Source of the DNA: VFKU01 sp964411925
GTDB lineage: Bacteria > Hydrogenedentota > Hydrogenedentia > Hydrogenedentales > GCA-2746185
DNA: 28,341 nt
Assembly: GCA_964411925.1 (NCBI GenBank)
Contig: CAYPNI010000052.1
Coordinates: 1 to 28,341 of the forward strand
Direction of reading: 5' to 3'
In this document: piece by piece, positions 7,510-15,472 of the stretch
Layout: each line of letters begins with the position of its first letter
Position numbering within the stretch: position 1 is the stretch's first letter
Program-made: the position numbers and the translations under genes
The notes under the pieces: generated by a model
Seen by the model: only the letters and a program-made list of their open reading frames with translations
What the model was told of the DNA's origin: nothing
The model's database searches: none

Positions 7510-8291
7510 ACACGGCCGACCAATTCGCCGATCTCTCGCGTCACTACGACGCGATCATGCGCGAGGTCGATTACGATCGCTGGGTTGTCGTGGCCTCGCT
7601 GTTGGCCGATCTCGTTCCCTCCCGGCGCGTGCGTCACGTGGACCTCGCCTGTGGCACGGGCCGCCTGCTGAAACGCCTCGTGCAGCACGGCTGGTCCAGC
7701 GCCGGCATCGATTTGTCACACGGCATGTTGCGGCAGTCGCGCCGCGGGCCCTACGTTCCGGCCGTCGCGGTCGCGGACCTGGCCGCGTTACCGTTCGCGC
7801 GGAGTTTCAACTACGCGACGTGCGTATTCGACAGCATAAATTTCCTGCTCGATGAGGACCGTCTGCGCGCGGCGTTCCGCGCGGTGTCGGACGCGCTAAA
7901 CGACGGCGGCCTGTTCTACTTCGACGTGATCACCGAGCGCATGGTGACCAAGCACTTCGCGAACCGTGAGTGGACCGAAGACAACGGCGGTTTCAGCACA
8001 CACTGGAGTGGAAAGTACGATCGCAGGCGGCGCATGGCCGAACTCGAGATTCGAGTGAATACTGGAACGGTCCACCACGTCATCGAGCGCGTCTACACGC
8101 ACGACGAAATCGCCGCCGCTCTCGATACGGCCGGCTTGACGCTGCTGGGTTCGTTCGACGCGGAGACCTGGTCGCCCCCCGGCGCCCGCTCAACCCGAAT
8201 CGATTACGTCGCGGCTCGAAACCCGTCCCGCGCGACGCGGCTAAAGCTCGATCAGTCGTCCGAGCGCGTGCGCCAGGCGCTCGGCGCGTAG
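7506..8291 (+). CDS. Class I SAM-dependent methyltransferase, YqeM-like
   Basis: The 261-residue protein has a Rossmann methyltransferase core. Motif I is VDLACGTGRLLKRL (from about residue 38), motif II GIDLSHGML, then VAVADLAALPF, and FDSINFLLDEDRL matches the CCDSLNYL-like motif of YqeM. The N-terminus YDAIMREVDYDRWVV also resembles YqeM. The Firmicute order yqeJ(nadD)-yqeK-rsfS-yqeM supports this, except that rsfS is missing here. The substrate is unknown. The ATG overlaps the nadD-yqeK stop by 4 nt, indicating translational coupling. The C-terminal tail after RIDYVAARNP looks lineage-specific. Methyltransferase assignment is firm; the YqeM relation is likely. Confidence 0.85.
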   Translation: MNTADQFADLSRHYDAIMREVDYDRWVVVASLLADLVPSRRVRHVDLACGTGRLLKRLVQHGWSSAGIDLSHGMLRQSRRGPYVPAVAVADLAALPFARSFNYATCVFDSINFLLDEDRLRAAFRAVSDALNDGGLFYFDVITERMVTKHFANREWTEDNGGFSTHWSGKYDRRRRMAELEIRVNTGTVHHVIERVYTHDEIAAALDTAGLTLLGSFDAETWSPPGARSTRIDYVAARNPSRATRLKLDQSSERVRQALGA

Positions 8292-8314
8292 CGTATGCCA
8301 CACAACGCGAAGTC

Positions 8315-8345
8315 TGGGAGGGCGAGCGTACTCGCGAGCCGGCGC
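8315..8345. repeat. GGGAGGG/TACT-loop palindromic element, copy 1
   Basis: TGGGAGGG is followed by an imperfect hairpin: GGCGAGCG (8321-8328), loop TACT, CGCGAGCC (8333-8340), with 6 of 8 positions pairing. An alternative 5-bp register GCGAG/CTCGC also exists. A second copy with the same layout, loop and flanking GGGAGGG is at 24317-24342, so this looks like a dispersed element. Confidence 0.5.
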
Positions 8346-8442
8346 GTGACCCGAAACGTCCCACCCGTCATTGCGAGCGGACTTACATCGATAATTCCAC
8401 TCCCGACGTCGGCATGAGCAAAGGCAGTTGCCATATGCACGT

Positions 8443-8524
8443 GCCCCGCAGGGGCAACACGATAGTAGCCCGCCGTTTTAACGGCGGGTTCCGATGCCGC
8501 GCGCATCTGAAGTCCCGGAGGGAC
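8443..8524 (+). repeat. Three-hairpin repeat unit 1 (82 nt)
   Basis: The unit has four parts in order. A 13-nt hairpin GCCCC-GCA-GGGGC (8443-8455) is followed by an 8-nt spacer. A 27-nt block (8464-8490) contains a 9-bp stem, CCCGCCGTT (8469-8477) with AACGGCGGG (8480-8488). After a 21-nt spacer comes a 13-nt hairpin GTCCC-GGA-GGGAC (8512-8524), then GATTGA. It has the same lengths as unit 2 on the other strand. Confidence 0.75.
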
Positions 8525-8552
8525 GATTGAATCGTCGCATTGGTCTTCAACC

Positions 8553-8634
8553 GTCGCTCCGCGACTGCGAATCTTTTGTCGAACTAAACCCGCCGTTGAA
8601 ACGGCGGGCTACTGTCGGATCGTCCCTCCGGGAC
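8553..8634 (-). repeat. Three-hairpin repeat unit 2 (82 nt, inverted)
   Basis: Read on the minus strand from 8634, it begins with a 13-nt hairpin GTCCC-GGA-GGGAC. An 8-nt spacer, the 27-nt block 8613-8587 (26/27 identical to the block of unit 1), a 21-nt spacer and a 13-nt hairpin GTCGC-GGA-GCGAC follow, then GGTTGAAGACC. The spacing is identical to unit 1. The small stems differ between units by paired changes (C-G to T-A, C-G to G-C). The two units face each other across 28 nt. Confidence 0.75.
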
Positions 8635-8755
8635 GAATTAGGCGACGTTCAACGTAACGCCGCGTGGAACAAACGATGTAATTCCCACGGCGAGGAGCGG
8701 GGGGTGCGACGAAGCAATCTCTCTACACGGAGACAGCTGAATCGCGGAGCATTCG

Positions 8756-9628
8756 TCACACTGGCAACGGCACCTTCTTCAGCACTTCGGTCGTCGCGCG
8801 CGACTTGTTGAGCACGTAGAAGTGCACGCCGGGCACGCCGTTACTCACGAGGTCGGCGACCTGCGCCGTCGCGTAGTCCACTCCCACATGGTACTGGGCT
8901 TCCTCGTCCTCGCTCGTGCGCTCTAGGTCTGCGCGAAACTGCTTCGGCAACTTCGCGCCGCACAGGCTCGTGATCCGGGCAATCTGCGAATACGACGTGA
9001 CCGGCAGAATTCCCGGCACGATCGGCACCGTGATACCCGCGCGCTCGCACGCATCGAGAAACCGGTAAAAGTCGGCGTTGTCGTAGAAGAGTTGTGTAAT
9101 GACCACGTCCGCCCCGCAATCGACCTTTCGTTTGAGGTGGCCGAGGTCCGTCGCGGCGTCCAGCGCCTCGGGGTGCTTCTCGGGGTATCCGCCGGCCGCA
9201 ATACCGAAGGCGCCGAACTCGTCATGGATCAGCTTGACCAGGTCGCCGCCGTACTGCAGCCCGCCCTCGATCGCCTCAAACGCCGCGACACCCTTGGGCG
9301 CATCGCCGCGAATCGCGACGATGTTTTCGATGCCCTGTTCGGCGGCCCGCCGCAGATACGCGCGCAAGTCGTCCACCGTCGCGCCGACACACGTCAGGTG
9401 CGAGGCGACCGAGACATCGGTGAGCGACTGTACGAGCCCCAGCGTGTCGAGCGTCTTGTCGCGCGTCGATCCGCCCGCGCCGTAGGTGCACGTGATGAAA
9501 TGCGGCGAGAACCGGATGAGTTCGCGCAAATGCCCGGCGAGGGCCGTCATGCCGTCGTCGGTCTTCGGCGGGAACAGCTCGTACGAAAGCACAAACCGAT
9601 TCGACGCGTAGATCCGGTCGAACGTCAT
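8756..9628 (-). CDS. metF: 5,10-methylenetetrahydrofolate reductase
   Basis: This flavoprotein reduces methylene-THF to 5-methyl-THF, the methyl donor for MetH, which is encoded divergently next door. The 290-residue protein has the MetF barrel landmarks: SYELFPPK with the catalytic-type Glu17, FITCTYGAGGST, HLTCVGAT, VAIRGDAPKG with the conserved Asp, and VVITQLFYDN. The ATG at 9628-9626 is preceded on the minus strand by AGAGGAA at good distance. Length matches bacterial MetF (280-300). It converges on the repeat island. Confidence 0.96.
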   Translation of the reverse strand: MTFDRIYASNRFVLSYELFPPKTDDGMTALAGHLRELIRFSPHFITCTYGAGGSTRDKTLDTLGLVQSLTDVSVASHLTCVGATVDDLRAYLRRAAEQGIENIVAIRGDAPKGVAAFEAIEGGLQYGGDLVKLIHDEFGAFGIAAGGYPEKHPEALDAATDLGHLKRKVDCGADVVITQLFYDNADFYRFLDACERAGITVPIVPGILPVTSYSQIARITSLCGAKLPKQFRADLERTSEDEEAQYHVGVDYATAQVADLVSNGVPGVHFYVLNKSRATTEVLKKVPLPV

Positions 9629-9769
9629 GCGTAGGAATTCCTCTCGATGTAACCCATTGCGCTACAATACATTACATACAGGCGCCTGAACAGGGCAAGT
9701 GTCTTGCCCCGGGAACATAGCCGCGTCACGCTTCCCGCTCCTCGCAATGACCGCCTGCTGCCGGGTGTT
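9629..9769. promoter_or_regulatory. metF-metH divergent spacer, promoter-proximal part
   Basis: An AT-rich stretch (9650-9680) carries TACAAT (9663-9668, plus) and TATGTAAT/TATTGT on the minus strand, plausible -10 boxes for divergent transcription without convincing -35 boxes. A perfect 7-bp hairpin GGGCAAG-TGT-CTTGCCC (9693-9709) follows. Next comes CTCGCAATGAC (9741-9751), the exact reverse complement of the 11-mer at 8367-8377, which suggests a fragment of a dispersed repeat. No SAM, SAH or B12 riboswitch consensus was recognised by eye. Confidence 0.4.
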
Positions 9770-9830
9770 AAGTCCCAGGTTGGGCGGGAAACGTGCGCAG
9801 CGGGAACGGCGCTGCACCAACGTGGGACTT
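9770..9830 (+). promoter_or_regulatory. Long-stem structure upstream of metH
   Basis: Bases 9770-9783 and 9817-9830 form a 14-position stem with 13 pairs and one G-G mismatch. The loop holds a nested perfect stem GCAGCG (9797-9802) with CGCTGC (9810-9815). CGGGAAA at 9785-9791 could pair instead with TTTCCCG at 9829-9835, so two exclusive folds are possible. The structure ends 59 nt before the metH GTG. It could be a regulatory leader or a leftover repeat. Confidence 0.45.
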
Positions 9831-9880
9831 TCCCGATTGATGCCGTGCATCCGCCGGGGCGCGCGGATCCGCAGATTGCC

Positions 9881-9885
9881 GGAGG
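9881..9885 (+). promoter_or_regulatory. Ribosome-binding site deciding the metH start
   Basis: GGAGG lies 4 nt before the GTG at 9890. It is the only strong Shine-Dalgarno upstream of the conserved homocysteine-domain N-terminus. The spacing is short but usable. The frame is open further upstream to 9704, but that part runs through repeats and looks non-coding. Confidence 0.6.
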
Positions 9886-9889
9886 TAGT

Positions 9890-12800
9890 GTGCAGTTTCT
9901 CGAGGCCATAAAGAACGGCGTAATCGTGCTGGACGGCGCGATGGGCACGATGACGCAGGGGCTCCATTTCACCGACGTCGATTACGGCGGGCCGGATTAC
10001 CGCATGCTCGGGGACCTGCTCTGCTTCTCGCATCCCGAGGGCATCGAGGACGTCCACCTCCAATACTTCCGCAGCGGCGCGAACGCGGTTGAAACGAACA
10101 CGTTCGGCGCGTCGCCGTTCCGCCTGTCCGAATACGACTTCACGAAAATCAATCTCGAAAAATTCGGCGATGTCCCGCCCGAACTCGCGCTCACCCGGGC
10201 CAGTTACGAAGACATCGCGTACTGGATGAACGTCAGCGCATGCCGCATCGCGAATCGCGCTCGCGAACGTTACCGCGCCGAACCGGAGTACGACGGGCGC
10301 CCGCTGTTCATCATCGGGTCCGTCGGCCCGTCAAACCGCGTGCTGTCGAAGACGAACGCCGACCTGCGCGTCTCGACCTTCGACGCCGTGTCGGACAATT
10401 TCCGGCAGCAGGTGCTCGGGTTGATCGACGGCGGCGCGGACGCCGTGTTGTTCGAGACGCAACAGGACATCCTCGAAGTAAAGGCGGCCGTCCACGGCGC
10501 GCAGCGCGCGATGGCCGAGCGCGGCAAGCGCCTGCCCATCATGGCGCAGGTTACCGTGGACCAGTTTTCGAAGATGCAGATCTTCAACACGGACATTCAC
10601 GCGGCGCTGGTTACAGTCGAGGCGATCGGCATCGATACCTTCGGCATCAATTGCAGCATCGGTCCGGACCTGATGACCAAGACCGTCGAGACGCTGTCAC
10701 GATACTCGCCGCTGCCGATTTCGGTCATCCCGAATGCGGGGCTGCCTGTGTCCGAGGGCGGCAAGACGGTCTACAAATTCACGCCGGAGAAAATGGCCGA
10801 GCACCTCAAACGCTTCGTCTCCGAGTTGGGCGTCAGTATCGTCGGCGGCTGCTGCGGCACGGGACCGGCGCACATCCGCGCGATCAGCGCCGCCGTGCGC
10901 GGGCTCAAACCCGCCCACCGCACGCCCCACGGCGGCCACTGGCTCTCCGGACCTCAGAACGCCATCGAACTCGACAGCAGTAAGACGCTGATCGCTATTG
11001 GCGAACGCCTCAACGTGCGCGGTTCGAAGAAAGTGCGCGAGGCCGTCGAGCGCGATGGCGGCCTGGATCACGCCGCGCTCGAGGAAGTTGTGCAGGAGGA
11101 AATGCAGGCGCTCGGGGTCCAGATCATCGACGTGTGTATGGATTCCAACCTCGTGGACACGACCGCGGTGCTGAAGGAAGTCATCCACGAGCAGACCGCG
11201 GATTTTCCCGGCGCGATGAGCATCGATTCGTTCGCGGTGGATGCGCTCCGCGAAGGCATCGAGGTGTATCCCGGCCGGCCGATCGTAAACTCCATGTCGC
11301 TCGAAGAAGTCGAGCCGGGCGTCACGAAGATCCAGGCCGTGATCAAGGCTACGGGATTTCATGCGCCGTACTACATCGGACTGTGCGCAGGGCCGAAAGG
11401 GCCCGCCGCGACACGCGAAGACAAGGCCGCGCTCGCCAGGCAGATCGTCGAGGAAGCGGCGCGTTTCGGCGTGCCCGCCGGCCGCATTCTCATCGACATG
11501 AACGTGTTTCCGCTGGGGTCGGAATCGGACCCGAAGCTGAATTTCGCGCTGGAATCGCTCGAGTCGATCCCGCTGATCAAGGCGATCCACCCCGACCTGA
11601 TGACCACCTGCGGCATCGGCAACCTCACCAACGGCCTCGCGAACAAACCCTACATGCGCAAGGTGCTCACGTCCGTCTGGCTCGACGAAGGCCGCAAACG
11701 CGGGCTCGACGCCGCGATCATCAATCCGAACCACTACGTGTTCGTCGAGAACCTCGACCCGCACGATTACGACCTCGCGTTGCGCGCCATTCTGAAGCGC
11801 GACATGGAAGCCTTCGAGCAGCTCGAGGACATCGCGGAGCAGAAGAAAGGCGGCACCGTCGTTCGTCGCACGAGTTACGACGATCTGCCGCTCGAGGACG
11901 CGATGTGCGAGAAGATCTTCGATGGGTTCAAGGAGCGCGAGAAAGGCACGGTCACGATCGACGGCCACGGGTACGCGTACAACGACAAGATCGTGCTGCA
12001 GGCCGCGCAGGCCGTCAAGACGCACGAGCCGCTGGTGTTCATCAACCAATACCTGATGAGCGCGATGAAGCGCCTGGGCGACGGATTCGGCCGCGGCGAA
12101 GTGTCGCTGCCGCATCTTCTGAAGTCCGCGGACGTGATGAAGCAGGTCATGGGCTTCCTCGAGGAATACATGCGGGTGAAGTCCGGTGTCGATTTGCACT
12201 CGAAGATCGAGTACAAAGGCACGATCGTGCTCGGCACGGTCTACCAGGACGTGCATTCGATCGGCAAAGACCTCGCCAAGACGCTGTTTGAAAACTACGG
12301 CTACCGCGTCATCGATCTCGGCGTAATGACGCCGCTGCAGGACTACCTCGACAAGGCGCGCGAGCATAACGCCGACGCCATCGGCATGTCCGCGCTGCTC
12401 GTGCAGACGTCGAATCACATGATCACCGTCTCGAAAATGATGAAGGAACAGGGCCTCGACGGTACCTATGTGCTCATCGGCGGCGCGCCCGTAAGCGACC
12501 GGCACGCGGCCTATGTCGCGCTCGCGGGCGATGACGACGTCTCGCACATGCGCAACAACGTGTTCTATTGCCCCACGGCGATGGACGGCGTGAACGTCAT
12601 GAACGAGCTGATGAACGGGCGCGACAAGACGGACCTGCTCCAGAAAAACGTCGAAAAACTTCGAGGCAGGTACGAACGCGCGATTCGCCGCGCGCGCGAA
12701 GACGACGAATTGAAGGCGTCGCTGCCGCGCCGAGTCATCGCACACGCGAAGCCGTCCGTCGCGGGCACGCCCTGGCTCGCGCCGGAGACGATTTCGCTTC

Positions 12801-13513
12801 CACTCGTCGATTTCCGCCCGCACATCGACAAACGCAACCTGTTCTCGCTGAATTGGAAGTTCGGCGCGAAATCCAAACAGGACAAACAAGGGACAACCCA
12901 GGAAGAACTCGAGCGGCTATTTACGGAATGGACGCAGCGCGCACAGAAGGAGGGCTGGCTGAGGCCGCAGGGTGTCATCGCGTGCTTCCCGTGCTACTCC
13001 GAAGGCGAGGACGTGATCGTGCTCGATTCCGCGGCATCCGGCACGGAGATCGCCCGGTTCACCTTCGACGTCGTCATTGGCGCCGGCCGCGAAGACACCG
13101 TCTGCGGCGCGCAATACTTCGCTCCGCGCGACGCCGGCCGGCTCGATGCCGTCGGGTTCCAGATTTCGTCGGGCGGCGCGGCGGTCGATGAACAAATCGC
13201 GAGGTTCAAGGACGCCGGCGATTCCGAAGAAGCGCTGTTCTTGCAGGGATTGTCCGACCGCATCGCAGAGGACATGGCCGAATACCTGAACGGCCAACTC
13301 CGCGCGCGCGTCGGCGTCGCGGATCCGCGGCAAGGCATCCGCTGGTCGCCGGGCTATCCCGCGATTACGAAGATCGCGCACAACGTGGATATTCACCGCC
13401 TGCTCGACGCCAAGCGGCGCATCGGCGCGCACGTGAACGAGACCGGCGAGTTTTTCCCGACAGGATGCACCGCCGCCATCGTGTCGTTCCATCCGGACGC
13501 GCGATACAGCTAG
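9890..13513 (+). CDS. metH: Cobalamin-dependent methionine synthase
   Basis: MetH moves the methyl group of 5-methyl-THF through cobalamin to homocysteine, giving methionine. The 1207-residue protein (from GTG 9890) has all four modules. The homocysteine domain starts near LDGAMGTM and has zinc ligands Cys255 and Cys321-Cys322 (GGCCGTGP). The folate domain starts around LIAIGERLNVRGSKK. The cobalamin module has its cap around residues 700-760, and DVHSIGK contains the lower-axial His789. The C-terminal reactivation (SAM-binding) domain has RWSPGYPA and ends FHPDARYS. The size is close to E. coli MetH (1227). It is divergent from metF, its methyl-THF supplier. Its end is 7 bp from the convergent lipoprotein gene, leaving no room for a terminator. 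Confidence 0.96.
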   Translation: MQFLEAIKNGVIVLDGAMGTMTQGLHFTDVDYGGPDYRMLGDLLCFSHPEGIEDVHLQYFRSGANAVETNTFGASPFRLSEYDFTKINLEKFGDVPPELALTRASYEDIAYWMNVSACRIANRARERYRAEPEYDGRPLFIIGSVGPSNRVLSKTNADLRVSTFDAVSDNFRQQVLGLIDGGADAVLFETQQDILEVKAAVHGAQRAMAERGKRLPIMAQVTVDQFSKMQIFNTDIHAALVTVEAIGIDTFGINCSIGPDLMTKTVETLSRYSPLPISVIPNAGLPVSEGGKTVYKFTPEKMAEHLKRFVSELGVSIVGGCCGTGPAHIRAISAAVRGLKPAHRTPHGGHWLSGPQNAIELDSSKTLIAIGERLNVRGSKKVREAVERDGGLDHAALEEVVQEEMQALGVQIIDVCMDSNLVDTTAVLKEVIHEQTADFPGAMSIDSFAVDALREGIEVYPGRPIVNSMSLEEVEPGVTKIQAVIKATGFHAPYYIGLCAGPKGPAATREDKAALARQIVEEAARFGVPAGRILIDMNVFPLGSESDPKLNFALESLESIPLIKAIHPDLMTTCGIGNLTNGLANKPYMRKVLTSVWLDEGRKRGLDAAIINPNHYVFVENLDPHDYDLALRAILKRDMEAFEQLEDIAEQKKGGTVVRRTSYDDLPLEDAMCEKIFDGFKEREKGTVTIDGHGYAYNDKIVLQAAQAVKTHEPLVFINQYLMSAMKRLGDGFGRGEVSLPHLLKSADVMKQVMGFLEEYMRVKSGVDLHSKIEYKGTIVLGTVYQDVHSIGKDLAKTLFENYGYRVIDLGVMTPLQDYLDKAREHNADAIGMSALLVQTSNHMITVSKMMKEQGLDGTYVLIGGAPVSDRHAAYVALAGDDDVSHMRNNVFYCPTAMDGVNVMNELMNGRDKTDLLQKNVEKLRGRYERAIRRAREDDELKASLPRRVIAHAKPSVAGTPWLAPETISLPLVDFRPHIDKRNLFSLNWKFGAKSKQDKQGTTQEELERLFTEWTQRAQKEGWLRPQGVIACFPCYSEGEDVIVLDSAASGTEIARFTFDVVIGAGREDTVCGAQYFAPRDAGRLDAVGFQISSGGAAVDEQIARFKDAGDSEEALFLQGLSDRIAEDMAEYLNGQLRARVGVADPRQGIRWSPGYPAITKIAHNVDIHRLLDAKRRIGAHVNETGEFFPTGCTAAIVSFHPDARYS

Positions 13514-13520
13514 GCCGCGG

Positions 13521-14066
13521 CTACGAAAGGCCGAACCGCGCGCCGAGTTCCCGGATCGGTGTGCCGATCTGGTCCACCTCCGCGGCGCCCGGCATCGCGC
13601 TGCGCGCGCTCTCGATGTATCCCAGCGCGCGCTCGATGAAGGGACGCGCCACCGCGGGCGAATCGCTCTGCGTGACGATGCTCAGCGTCTGTATATAGAG
13701 CACCTTCGCCGAGTCGAGGTTGCACATCATCTCGAAGTACTCGGGCTGGAACCGCTCGATGGGCGATTGACGGCCCTGCGCGACGAACAAGCGCAGGGCC
13801 GTCTGAAACTCTCCCTCGGCCATCGCGGGCCGGAAATCCTGGGACAGCATATAGGCCCGTCCAAGGTAGTAGTGCGCGCCCGCGTCGCCCGGCCGATGGA
13901 TCAGGTACTGCTTGAGAACCGGCACCGCCTCGGCAAACTTGCCCTCGAGGCAGAGCCGCTCCGCTTCGTCGAACTGCGCGCCCAACTCCTCCGGCTTCGG
14001 GTCCGGCGCACACGAGGCCAGCCCCGCGATCGCCAGCGGGATCAACCACACGCCGGCGCGTCGCAT
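13521..14066 (-). CDS. TPR lipoprotein, function unknown
   Basis: The 181-residue protein has a lipoprotein signal: a hydrophobic stretch (about 7-17) and lipobox LASC with lipidated Cys19. Residues about 27-110 look like tetratricopeptide helices (AERLCLEGKFAEAVPVLKQY; GDAGAHYYLGRAYMLSQDF). The rest is helical with no recognised domain. Its ATG shares one base with the stop of the upstream inactive HtrA-like gene (TGATG), so it is probably the last gene of that operon. It may scaffold or present substrates for the HtrA pair in the envelope; that is inference. Confidence 0.75.
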   Translation of the reverse strand: MRRAGVWLIPLAIAGLASCAPDPKPEELGAQFDEAERLCLEGKFAEAVPVLKQYLIHRPGDAGAHYYLGRAYMLSQDFRPAMAEGEFQTALRLFVAQGRQSPIERFQPEYFEMMCNLDSAKVLYIQTLSIVTQSDSPAVARPFIERALGYIESARSAMPGAAEVDQIGTPIRELGARFGLS

Positions 14067-15472
14067 CAGGGCTGGGACCAGCGCGGTTGTACGCGGAAGA
14101 ACGCGGTGTTCGCGCCAATCCGGCAGAAGATGGTGACTTCAGCACTGCGCGCCGCGGTTTCTGCCTCGACGGCCTCGCGGTAGCCGCCCACGTTCGCCGT
14201 TGCGCGCGTCCCGACGGCGAGCACGACGAAGCCGGGCCGGATGCCCGCGAGCGCCGCGGGACTGCCCGACTTGACGCGGCGCACCAGCACGCCGTCGACT
14301 TCGTCCGGCAGGTTCATCAGGATGCGCACGTCCGTCGTGAGCTCGCGGACCGACAGTCCCAAGGCGTCGTCTTCGTAAGCTTCCGCGTCACGGCCGGACT
14401 TGGGCCTCGGCAGCAGCGTCAGGCGCAGGTCCATCGGTTCGCCGCCGCGGATAAACTTCACCGGCAACGGCTCGCCCAGCGGACTCTCGCGCACGAGGCG
14501 CGTAAATCCCAGCACGTCGAGATCTTCCCGCGCCGTGATGGGATGGTCGTTGAACGAGACGATGACATCCCCCATCCGCAAGCCGGCCCGATCCGCCGGC
14601 GAACCTTGAATAATCGTGCTCACGACGACGCCGCCGTTGTCCGGCAGGCGCCAGTACTCGGCGAGGTCGTGCGTGAGCGGCTGCGTGAAAATGCCCAGCC
14701 AGGCATCATCCGCCGATTCCGCGAGCGCGTCGGCCTCGCCCGGCGGCGAGTCGATGTACTTCCGGAACAGCGACGTCTGATACACCAGCGGGTGCCCGCT
14801 CCGCGTGTATAAGTCCCCGCCCTCGGCTGTCGCGAGGTCGAACCCGACAACGCCCGCGACGCGGCCCGACCGCGTGATCACCGGGCCGCCCGCGAATCCG
14901 AACGCGACGCTGCCGTCTAGCGCGTAGGTCGTGCGCGGTTCCGTAAGGATCGCGCTGACGCGGTACATCTGCAACGCGCGCGCATGGTCAAGCGTCTCCT
15001 TGAGCACGCCGAACACGGCAAGCGGCTCGCCCAGTTCGAGCGAGACCCCGTCGTCAAACTTGACGTACTCGAACTTCTTACCGGGATCCGGGTCGAGTTT
15101 CAGAAAGACGAGGTTGACGTCCTCGGGTTTACGCAGCAACGTCGCCGATCGATCGCGCGTCTCGCCGGGCAGCGTCACCTTGATGTTCAGCGGCCGGCGA
15201 TTCTCGATCTGCATGTGGCCCTGACTCAGCACCAGGCCGTCCGGCGACACCACCACGCCGAGCCCGTTCGCCTCACGGACCGACACCTCGCCGTTGTTCG
15301 GATTCGTAATTTCGACCGAGTACTTGAGCAGGCACAGCGCGGGCCGGATCTCGTCAAACTTTCGTTGGAGCAGTTGCTGCTCAAAACCATCCGAAACGAG
15401 CGTGTCCGCGGCGGCAATCGAACACGCCGCGATCAGCCACAGAGTCCCTGCAATCGCCGCCGCCCGGGTCAT
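14066..15472 (-). CDS. HtrA/DegP-like secreted protein with a lost catalytic triad (pseudoprotease)
   Basis: The 468-residue protein has an N-terminal signal sequence (hydrophobic 5-22, AAADT cleavage region), a trypsin-like chymotrypsin fold (about 35-250) and two PDZ-like regions (about 260-360 and 375-460). Compared with the active HtrA upstream, the His is kept (SQGHM, His86). The Asp position reads Asn120 (DVNLVFLKL against DSDIAVLKL). The nucleophile motif reads GFAGGP with Ala194 instead of GNSGGP; codon GCG is clear. The frame is intact, so it is a maintained, presumably non-proteolytic relative rather than decay. It may act as a chaperone, sensor or regulator of the partner protease. 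Its start overlaps the upstream htrA end by 4 nt, and its stop overlaps the next gene by 1 nt. Confidence 0.85.
   Translation of the reverse strand: MTRAAAIAGTLWLIAACSIAAADTLVSDGFEQQLLQRKFDEIRPALCLLKYSVEITNPNNGEVSVREANGLGVVVSPDGLVLSQGHMQIENRRPLNIKVTLPGETRDRSATLLRKPEDVNLVFLKLDPDPGKKFEYVKFDDGVSLELGEPLAVFGVLKETLDHARALQMYRVSAILTEPRTTYALDGSVAFGFAGGPVITRSGRVAGVVGFDLATAEGGDLYTRSGHPLVYQTSLFRKYIDSPPGEADALAESADDAWLGIFTQPLTHDLAEYWRLPDNGGVVVSTIIQGSPADRAGLRMGDVIVSFNDHPITAREDLDVLGFTRLVRESPLGEPLPVKFIRGGEPMDLRLTLLPRPKSGRDAEAYEDDALGLSVRELTTDVRILMNLPDEVDGVLVRRVKSGSPAALAGIRPGFVVLAVGTRATANVGGYREAVEAETAARSAEVTIFCRIGANTAFFRVQPRWSQP

Larger units (their letters stand above)
8292..8755. other. Gene-free repeat island
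   Basis: The 464 bp between the methyltransferase and the metF stop hold no convincing gene. They hold a GGGAGGG/TACT-loop element (8315-8340), a repeat-like 11-mer GTCATTGCGAG (8367-8377), two inverted 82-nt three-hairpin units (8443-8634) and a tail with GAAGCAATCTC. The tail resembles the right end of a common dispersed bacterial repeat. The short open frames here read through palindromes and have repeat-derived translations. The upstream run and metF converge here, so the hairpins could also end transcription. Confidence 0.75.

Noticed and set aside
8443..8634. CRISPR array
   Set aside because: Only two units, in opposite orientation, with no regularly spaced unique spacers and no cas genes.
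8494..8811. Possible 105-residue protein in the repeat island
   Set aside because: It reads through the hairpin units (NPPLKRRATVGSSLRDE-type repeat translation) and overlaps the metF end.
9704..9889. N-terminal extension of metH from an ATG at 9704
   Set aside because: It runs through repeats and the long-stem structure. The conserved domain begins just after the GTG at 9890, which has GGAGG upstream.
9629..9889. Known cobalamin or SAM riboswitch upstream of metF/metH
   Set aside because: No B12-box-like GCCACTG or recognisable SAM/SAH core was found by eye; a covariance search would be decisive.
10697..12889. Minus-strand open frame of 730 codons inside metH
   Set aside because: Antisense to conserved MetH domains; same GC-driven pattern.
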